Below are positions 58,827-64,000 of a stretch of 64,000 bases of DNA, one piece after another. A program made the translations under genes and the position numbers. The stretch lies in assembly GCA_964244295.1 (NCBI GenBank), contig CAXTIG010000018.1, forward strand, positions 1 through 64,000, given 5' to 3'. Each line of letters begins with the position of its first letter. Position 1 is the first letter of the stretch. The notes beneath the pieces are model-generated. The model did no database searches. It saw nothing but the letters and a program-made list of their open reading frames with translations, and had not been told where the DNA came from. The stretch comes from JAJAZB01 sp964244295 (GTDB lineage: Bacteria; Bacteroidota; Bacteroidia; Cytophagales; Spirosomataceae).

Positions 58827-58869
58827 GTTGCCAGCCGTAAAAGCCTTGTGCGTAGGCACGGCTGGCAAC
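58827..58869. repeat. Inverted repeat family H
   Basis: GTTGCCAGCCGT 58827-58838 / ACGGCTGGCAAC 58858-58869, preceded by short direct repeats of AATTGGTGAA. Between the transporter and oxidoreductase genes. Confidence 0.85.
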
Positions 58870-58891
58870 GGCGGTCGATGGAAAAACGGGA

Positions 58892-60145
58892 TCAGTAACT
58901 GGCCTCCGTGCCAAAATTAGGCTGGTCTTCCGCCCGGAGCGGCGAGGTAGCCGCCTGACCGGGGGCGGGTGTGCGGTCGTTGAAAAACAGCAGGAACAGC
59001 ACCAGCACCACGGCGGCAATACCGGCGGGTACGAGCCAGATGCTCGTCCAGTTTTTCACGCCATCGACCGTGTACAGGTCCGTCACGATGCCCGACAGGT
59101 AGGAGCCGATACCCATGCCGATGCCGTAAGTCGCCAGGGTAATCAGGCCCTGGGCCTGCGATTTGATGCGTTCGCCCGCTTTGGTGTCGGTGTAAATCTG
59201 GCCGGTGACGAAGAAGAAATCGAAGCAAAGGCCGTGCAAAATGATGGCGGCGTAAAACAGCCACTCGCCCGAACCGGCGTCGCCGGTGGCGAAGAAAATA
59301 AAGCGAGTGATCCAGCCCAACAGTCCTACCACGAGCATCCACTTCACGCCGAGGCGTCGGAAGAAAAACGGGATTAGCAGCAAAAACCCGAACTCCGAAA
59401 TCAGTCCCAGCGACATTTTATTTTCCACGTTGCTCACGCCCGCGTCAGTCAGGGCTGGGTTGGCCATGGCGTAGTAAAACGAGAGCGGAATGCAAATCAG
59501 CACCGACGACACGAAGAAAATGGCGAACGAGCGGTCGCGGAACAGCTTGAAGGCATCGGCTCCTAGAATCTGCCCAAAACTGGCCGGGCCGGTGGCGCGG
59601 GGCGGGGTGTCGGGCAAGAAAAACGCCCCGATGCCCAGCACGACAGCGGCCCCCATCGAGATTTTGAAAATATCCACCTTATCGCCCAGGGCGTAAAACC
59701 CGACGAGGTTGGTCACCACAAACCAGGCCACGGTGCCCATCACCCGAATCATCGGGAACTGCGCGGCGGAGTTGGTCATCTGCCGCAGGGCGATGGAACT
59801 GGTCAGCGCAATGCAGGGCGCGAAGGTGAGGCAGTAGGCCAGAATCAGGTAGAAAAATCGTCCGGGGTCTTTTTCCTGAATCAAAAAATAAAGCACACCC
59901 GCCCCGAGCAGGTTGAGCACGCCGAGCACTTTTTGCGCCGCAAAATACCGGTCGGCAATCATTCCGACGAAAAACGGGGCCACAATCATCGCCAGCGAAA
60001 AGGCCGAGTAGGCATTGCCCACCTGTTCGCCGCTGGCCCCCAATTCAGTAAACATGTACTTGCTCATCTGCCCGTACCAGGCCCCCCAGACAAAAAACTG
60101 GAGGAACATCATCGCCATGAGCTGCACGCGGGTGGTGGTTTTCAT
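58892..60145 (-). CDS. MFS transporter, nucleoside:H+ symporter type (NupG-like)
   Basis: 417 residues with 12 helices. N-terminus RVQLMAMMFLQFFVWGAWYGQMSKYMF and later ALTSSIALRQMTNSAAQFPMIRVMGTVAWF, ILHGLCFDFFFVTGQIYTDTKAGERIKSQAQGLITLATYGIGMGIG are the family's conserved blocks. Members are annotated as nucleoside permeases; in Bacteroidota many sit beside Gfo/Idh or nucleoside-hydrolase genes, as here, so the real substrate may be a sugar derivative. Precedes the oxidoreductase by 105 bp. Confidence 0.88.
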   Translation of the reverse strand: MKTTTRVQLMAMMFLQFFVWGAWYGQMSKYMFTELGASGEQVGNAYSAFSLAMIVAPFFVGMIADRYFAAQKVLGVLNLLGAGVLYFLIQEKDPGRFFYLILAYCLTFAPCIALTSSIALRQMTNSAAQFPMIRVMGTVAWFVVTNLVGFYALGDKVDIFKISMGAAVVLGIGAFFLPDTPPRATGPASFGQILGADAFKLFRDRSFAIFFVSSVLICIPLSFYYAMANPALTDAGVSNVENKMSLGLISEFGFLLLIPFFFRRLGVKWMLVVGLLGWITRFIFFATGDAGSGEWLFYAAIILHGLCFDFFFVTGQIYTDTKAGERIKSQAQGLITLATYGIGMGIGSYLSGIVTDLYTVDGVKNWTSIWLVPAGIAAVVLVLFLLFFNDRTPAPGQAATSPLRAEDQPNFGTEASY

Positions 60146-60239
60146 CGGGGGTTTAGGGGTTTAGGTTTTGAGGCCGCTAGTTTAGGCAAAAATCCGCGAA
60201 CCTAGCGCCGCAAAATTACGGGAACTTGACGCCGCGTAA

Positions 60240-60268
60240 CCCCGCGAGGGTTTAAAACCCTCGCGGGG
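60240..60268. repeat. CCCCGCGAGGG-family palindrome
   Basis: Near-perfect 29 nt palindrome in the divergent gap upstream of the transporter, so here it cannot be a terminator of either flanking gene. Confidence 0.85.
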
Positions 60269-60405
60269 ATTCTAACGAGTTTCGATACTCTCCTGACCAC
60301 CCGCCCGAAGCACGGGCGATTTCGTACTTTTGTGTAAAAAAATGACGCGGGGCAGGAAGCAATTTACCCCTTGCTCGCTGCCCCGCGCCCCATGCCTTTT
60401 TCACC

Positions 60406-60858
60406 ATGTCACTCAAAACCACCGTCGAAGGCGGCATCAAGCAGGCCATGCTGGCTAAAGATGCCGACCGGCTCCGCGCCCTCCGCGCCATCAAATCCCT
60501 GATTCTGCTCGAAGAAACCGCCGCCGGAACCACGGGCGGCGAACTCACGACCGACCAGGAAATGAAGCTGCTCAACAAAGCCATGAAGCAGCGCCGCGAT
60601 TCCGCCGACATTTTCCGTCAGCAAAACCGCCCCGATTTATTGGAAAAAGAAGAAGCCGAAATGGCCGTCATCGAAGAATTTCTACCCAAGCAACTGTCGG
60701 AAGATGAAATTAAGTCGAAGCTCCAGGAAATCATCGCCCGCGTGGGAGCCTCGGCCCCGTCGGACATGGGCAAGGTGATGGGCGTCGCCACCAAAGAACT
60801 CGCCGGGCAGGCGGATGGGAAGGTGGTTTCGGGATTGGTGCGGCAGTTGTTGAGTTAA
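60406..60858 (+). CDS. GatB/YqeY domain protein
   Basis: 150 residues from ATG at 60406. YqeY signatures: AMLAKDADRLRALRAIKSLILLEE, RDSADIFRQQNRPDLLEKEEAEMAVIEEFLPKQLSEDEI, DMGKVMGVATKELAGQADGKVVSGLVRQLL. The domain is shared with GatB tRNA amidotransferase; free YqeY function is not settled. A -7-like TACTTTTG lies near 60322. First gene of a set with the toxin-antitoxin pair and CvpA. Confidence 0.92.
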   Translation: MSLKTTVEGGIKQAMLAKDADRLRALRAIKSLILLEETAAGTTGGELTTDQEMKLLNKAMKQRRDSADIFRQQNRPDLLEKEEAEMAVIEEFLPKQLSEDEIKSKLQEIIARVGASAPSDMGKVMGVATKELAGQADGKVVSGLVRQLLS

Positions 60859-60876
60859 CTTTCAACCCAAAAAGCC

Positions 60877-61113
60877 ATGAAAACGCTAACGATGGAAGTA
60901 CCCGACGAGGCCGATGAACTCGACCTTCGGATGACCGTTGCGTGTAAACTGTTCGCTCAGGGGGATTTGTCCATTGGGCAGGCAGCGAAGGTAGCGCGTT
61001 TACCCTACCGCGACTTTATGGAAACCATGGGCAAATACGGGGTTTCACCATTTATGCACTACACGGTTGAAGACTTACAACACGATATCGATGTCCTCAA
61101 CCAACGAAAGTAA
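60877..61113 (+). CDS. UPF0175 family antitoxin-like protein
   Basis: 78 residues: MEVPDEADELDLRMTVACKLFAQGDLSIGQAAKVARLPYRDFMETMGKYGVSPFMHYT, then DLQHDIDVL. UPF0175 proteins carry a helix-turn-helix (GQAAKVARLPYRDFMETM) and accompany DUF3368 PIN proteins. Expected to bind and silence the downstream toxin and to bind DNA. 18 bp after yqeY; its end overlaps the next gene by 23 bp. Confidence 0.85.
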   Translation: MKTLTMEVPDEADELDLRMTVACKLFAQGDLSIGQAAKVARLPYRDFMETMGKYGVSPFMHYTVEDLQHDIDVLNQRK

Positions 61114-61564
61114 AATCATTATTTCGGATACCAGTTGCCTGGTCGCATTGGAACGCATCGAACAACTTTCCCTTCTGCGGGAGTTATTCGGGGTAGTCTT
61201 CATTACTGAAATCGTAGCCGCCGAATTTAGAAAACCTCTTCCGGATTGGCTCATCGAGGTTCGGGTGAGAAACATAGAAAAATTTCAGGAATTGGCTCAA
61301 CGTCTGGACGAAGGGGAGGCCAGTTCCATCGCGCTGGCACTCGAAGTCGGCAACTGCCAACTCATTCTGGACGACGGAGCCGGTAGAAAAGCGGCCCGTC
61401 AGTTTGGACTGGATTTTATCGGTACCCTTGGCCTGGGTGTCGAGGCCAAGCGGCGAGGTTTGTTTGATTCCGTGAAGCCGTTTATTGAGCGCCTTCGTCA
61501 GGTCGATTTCCGTTTTTCAGAACTGGTTGAGCGTGATACCCTCCGCCAGGCCGGTGAATTATGA
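61091..61564 (+). CDS. DUF3368 PIN-domain toxin
   Basis: 157 residues from ATG at 61091. PIN-domain acidic residues: IISDTSCLVALERI (first Asp), DEGEASSIALALEVG (Glu), LILDDGAGRKAARQFG (Asp pair), followed by GTLGLGVEAKRRGLF. Mg2+-dependent RNase toxin partner of UPF0175. Start overlaps the antitoxin by 23 bp; its stop overlaps the cvpA start as ATGA, so translation is coupled both ways. Confidence 0.88.
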   Translation: MSSTNESKIIISDTSCLVALERIEQLSLLRELFGVVFITEIVAAEFRKPLPDWLIEVRVRNIEKFQELAQRLDEGEASSIALALEVGNCQLILDDGAGRKAARQFGLDFIGTLGLGVEAKRRGLFDSVKPFIERLRQVDFRFSELVERDTLRQAGEL

Positions 61565-62094
61565 AACCCCTCGACCTCCTCCTCCTCGTCCCGCTGGCCT
61601 GGGGAGCCTACACGGGCTTTCGGCGGGGGGTGTTGGTCGAAATCATCGCGGTGGTGGCCTTCGTGCTGGGTTTGATTCTGGGCTTTAAACTCCTCGGCGA
61701 AGCCATCGCCTTCCTGGCCCCGCACGTGGGCGAAACGGTGGCGAAGCGCTTTCTGCCTTACATCGGCTTTTCGGGGATTTTCATCACCGTCATTTTCGTC
61801 ATCAACCGCTTCGGCTGGTTGCTGCGAAAAAGTTTGCGCTACACGATTTTCGGCAGCTTCGACAGCATGGCCGGGGCGCTGGTGGGGTTGTTTACCTACG
61901 CCTTCGGGCTGAGCGTGTTTTTTTGGCTGATGACCACCTTCCGCGTCGATTTCCCCAAACGCAGCCAAACCGAGGGTAGCTACGTCTACCCGATTATCCG
62001 CCCGCTCGCCCCGCAGGTGATGAACAAACTCAGCGACGCGATTCCGAAGGGCGGGAAGTTGGTGGAGAAGGTGGAACGGGAGTGGAAAAATTGA
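61561..62094 (+). CDS. CvpA family membrane protein
   Basis: 177 residues, four helices: LDLLLLVPLAWGAYTGFRRG, VLVEIIAVVAFVLGLILGFKLL, YIGFSGIFITVIFVINRFGWLL, FDSMAGALVGLFTYAFGLSVFFWLM. The start GAYTGFRRGVLVEI and GSFDSMAGALVG are CvpA hallmarks. Known from colicin V export but widespread with an envelope role. Translationally coupled (ATGA) to the toxin gene. End of the operon. Confidence 0.9.
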   Translation: MKPLDLLLLVPLAWGAYTGFRRGVLVEIIAVVAFVLGLILGFKLLGEAIAFLAPHVGETVAKRFLPYIGFSGIFITVIFVINRFGWLLRKSLRYTIFGSFDSMAGALVGLFTYAFGLSVFFWLMTTFRVDFPKRSQTEGSYVYPIIRPLAPQVMNKLSDAIPKGGKLVEKVEREWKN

Positions 62095-62111
62095 GGTTGC
62101 CTCGTATAATC

Positions 62112-62208
62112 CTGTCATCCAGAGCGTAGCGAAGGATCTTTCGAGTTAAACCTCTAGGCTAATTGGAAGGTAAGGGCGAAAGATCCTTCGCTGCGCTCTG
62201 GATGACAG
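62112..62208. repeat. Inverted-repeat element family A (second copy)
   Basis: Arms 62112-62143 / 62177-62208 (CTGTCATCCAGAGCGTAGCG), one G/A mismatch, 33 nt loop, between cvpA and rlmN. Loop unrelated to that of 13619. Confidence 0.9.
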
Positions 62209-62225
62209 CCAGTTTTTGAAAAATC

Positions 62226-63308
62226 ATGGAAATCGTCGTTAGCAAGGAAAAACAAGACCTCCGCAAACGCTCCCTCGCCGAGGTAAAAACCTTCCTGGCG
62301 CAGCACGGCGAGCCGGGGTTTCGCGCGAAGCAGATTTACGAATGGCTCTGGAAGAAATCGGTGACGGACTTCGGGCAAATGACCAACCTCTCGCTCAAAA
62401 CGCGGGAGCTGTTGGCCAAACACTTCGAAATCCGCCCGCTCACCGTCGCCAACCAGCAGGTTTCCAGCGATAAAACCATCAAGTCGGCCTTCAAACTCTT
62501 CGACGGAAAAGTGGTGGAAGGCGTACTCATCCCCACCGACGACCGGATGACAGCCTGCGTATCCTCGCAGGTGGGCTGCTCGCTGACCTGCAAATTCTGC
62601 GCGACGGGTTACATGGATCGCGAGCGAAATCTAGACGCCGCCGAGATTTACGACCAGGTCGTCGCCATCCGAACCCAGGCCGAACAAGCCTACGGCGCGC
62701 CGCTGAGCAACATCGTGTACATGGGCATGGGCGAGCCGCTGCTCAATTACGCCAACGTGCTCGAATCGGTTGAGCGGATTACCTCGCCGGATGGGCTTGG
62801 GATGTCGCCGAAGCGGATAACCGTGAGCACGGCGGGCATTGCCAAACAAATCAAAAAGCTGGGCGACGACGGGGTGAAGTTTAACCTGGCCCTCTCGCTC
62901 CACGCCGCCGACGATGGGAAGCGCAACCAAATCATGCCCATCAACGAAAGCAACACGCTGGCGGCGTTGAAGGAAGCCCTCGTTTATTTTTACCAAAAAA
63001 CCGGCAACAAAATCACCCTCGAATACATCGTTTTTTACCACTTCAACGACACCCTCGACGACGCCCGCGCGCTTTGGAATTTTGCCAAGCAAATCCCCGG
63101 CGTTCATGTCAACATCATCGAGTACAACCCCATCGCCAACGCCGAATTTCGCAACACCGACCCCGAAACCCTGGCCCGCTTTGCCCGGTTTCTGGAAGAC
63201 AAGCGCCTCTCCGTCACCGTCCGCCGCAGCCGGGGCAAGGACATCGACGCGGCCTGTGGGCAGTTGGCGGGGAAAAAACCCAGCCTGGAATTACCCCCAA
63301 CCCCCTAA
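62226..63308 (+). CDS. rlmN: 23S rRNA (adenine(2503)-C(2))-methyltransferase RlmN
   Basis: 360 residues. N-terminal HhH-like domain (FRAKQIYEWLWKKSVTDFGQMTNLS), radical-SAM C-x3-C-x2-C in CSLTCKFC (~119-126), GMGEPLLNY, NLALSLHAADDGKRNQIMPIN, YIVFYHFNDTLDDA and the C-terminal catalytic region with VRRSRGKDIDAACGQLA. Methylates A2503 of 23S rRNA and some tRNAs. The final residues (LPPTP-stop) come from a repeat arm at 63292. Confidence 0.96.
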   Translation: MEIVVSKEKQDLRKRSLAEVKTFLAQHGEPGFRAKQIYEWLWKKSVTDFGQMTNLSLKTRELLAKHFEIRPLTVANQQVSSDKTIKSAFKLFDGKVVEGVLIPTDDRMTACVSSQVGCSLTCKFCATGYMDRERNLDAAEIYDQVVAIRTQAEQAYGAPLSNIVYMGMGEPLLNYANVLESVERITSPDGLGMSPKRITVSTAGIAKQIKKLGDDGVKFNLALSLHAADDGKRNQIMPINESNTLAALKEALVYFYQKTGNKITLEYIVFYHFNDTLDDARALWNFAKQIPGVHVNIIEYNPIANAEFRNTDPETLARFARFLEDKRLSVTVRRSRGKDIDAACGQLAGKKPSLELPPTP

Positions 63309-63368
63309 GGGGGCTACCCGCCTGGAATGTTCCAGCAACGAAAAGCCCCCTTTAGGGGGTTGGGGGTA
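63292..63368. repeat. Inverted repeat overlapping the rlmN end
   Basis: TACCCCCAACCCCCTAAGGG... (63292-63315) pairs with 63344-63368, one base inserted in the right arm. The left arm encodes the rlmN C-terminus and stop. Confidence 0.88.
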
Positions 63369-63443
63369 TGGCGGTTAACAATTTCTTAACACGCCCTCCC
63401 GTAGGACTTTCCGTAGCTTTGCGGCCAATTCTACCCCCTTCGT

Positions 63444-64000
63444 ATGTTCGGACTTGAACCGTCCATTTTTATCCTGCTGTGCATCTGCCTGTTCTGCGCC
63501 TGCGCGTTTGAATTCGTCAACGGCTTCCACGACACGGCCAACGCCGTCGCCACCGTCATTTACACCCACTCGCTGCCACCCAACATCGCCGTCGTTTGGT
63601 CGGGCATCTGCAATTTTCTGGGCGTCCTCACGGGCGGCATCGGGGTGGCGGTGGGCATCATCAACCTGCTGCCGGTTGAAATGCTGGTCGACCAAAACAT
63701 TTACCACAGCATCGCGATGGTGCTGGCGCTCTTGCTTTCGGCCATCATCTGGAACCTCGGCACTTGGTATTTCGGCTTGCCCTCGTCGTCGTCGCACACG
63801 CTGATTGGCTCGATTCTGGGCGTGGGGCTGGCGTATTCGTTCATTTCCACCACGGGGGCGATTCAAGTCAACACCGAGAAAGCCTACGAAATCCTGCTTT
63901 CGTTGTTGATTTCTCCGGTAGTGGGTTTCAGCCTGTCCATTTTCGCGATGTTTATCCTGCGCCGGACGGTACGCAACAGCGACACGCTCTTCAAGGAACC
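63444..64000 (+). CDS. PiT family inorganic phosphate transporter, partial
   Basis: Frame open from ATG at 63444 to the right edge (185 residues seen). EFVNGFHDTANAVATVIYTHSLPP is the PiT signature (GFHDxANAVA), followed by helices WSGICNFLGVLTGGIGVAVGII, MVLALLLSAIIWNLGTWYFGLPSSSSHTLIGSILG (second conserved GxPxSSSH motif) and LLISPVVGFSLSIFAMFIL. Low-affinity phosphate:H+ or Na+ symporter of the inner membrane. C-terminal half lies outside the window. TAGCTTTG at ~63414 is a -7 candidate. Confidence 0.93.
   Translation, partial: MFGLEPSIFILLCICLFCACAFEFVNGFHDTANAVATVIYTHSLPPNIAVVWSGICNFLGVLTGGIGVAVGIINLLPVEMLVDQNIYHSIAMVLALLLSAIIWNLGTWYFGLPSSSSHTLIGSILGVGLAYSFISTTGAIQVNTEKAYEILLSLLISPVVGFSLSIFAMFILRRTVRNSDTLFKE

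Overview
The window reads as chromosomal DNA of a GC-rich member of the Bacteroidota, most likely order Cytophagales. I infer this from two large adhesins with type IX secretion (T9SS) C-terminal sorting domains, DUF5686 and DUF5606 proteins, a PD40/OmpA fusion, several small lipoproteins, starts without Shine-Dalgarno sequences, and promoters of the Bacteroidota form (TTG, 21 bases, TAnnTTTG). I saw no rRNA, convincing tRNA, CRISPR array, insertion sequence or prophage. Two genes run off the edges: a secreted hydrolase with a ricin-type tail at the left, and a PiT phosphate transporter at the right.

Layout. 1-4500: an AT-richer island on the minus strand in which a two-gene cassette (small lipoprotein, then secreted hydrolase) occurs twice, the upstream hydrolase copy being cut to its N-terminal quarter. 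4.8-7.0 kb: an HTH-S24 repressor-like protein divergent from a Y-family DNA polymerase. 7.9-12 kb: envelope proteins (OmpA fusion, beta-barrel, two lipoproteins). 12-19 kb: aminotransferase, SbcD and SbcC nuclease, FolK. 19-27 kb: DUF5686 protein, adhesin 1, PpiD-like foldase. 27-33 kb: ferredoxin reductase, VOC protein, PanB, PriA. 33-37 kb: adhesin 2, built from ~252-residue super-repeats. 37.5-46 kb: ABA4-like protein, photolyase-like protein, MazG-like protein, aldolase, membrane protein, alpha/beta hydrolase, HemE, EngB, DUF5606. 46-50 kb: a GbsR-type regulator operon and pyruvate kinase. 50-56 kb: diheme cytochrome, a secreted protein, FdhD with a YdeP-like molybdoenzyme. 56-60 kb: small acidic proteins with a DUF892 ferritin-like protein, a Gfo/Idh oxidoreductase with a nucleoside-type MFS transporter. 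60-64 kb: YqeY, an UPF0175/DUF3368 toxin-antitoxin pair, CvpA, RlmN, PiT.

The most striking feature is not a gene. Most intergenic gaps hold long, often perfect inverted repeats (20-47 bp arms). They fall into several families, many starting with the same edge, GTCAyyCnGA, while their inner sequences differ. Several run into genes and supply the last codons or the stop of FolK, FdhD, YdeP and RlmN. The same window encodes SbcCD, the nuclease that opens DNA hairpins. Classical terminators (hairpin plus T-run) exist separately, so these elements are not simply terminators.

Other points worth attention: a candidate ~125-nt RNA near 7.6 kb, matching TTTTCnGAAAA operators in front of two genes of the GbsR operon, a 12-G tract before the truncated hydrolase copy, a photolyase-like protein lacking the usual WQW tryptophans, and a small membrane protein frame broken at a T6 run.
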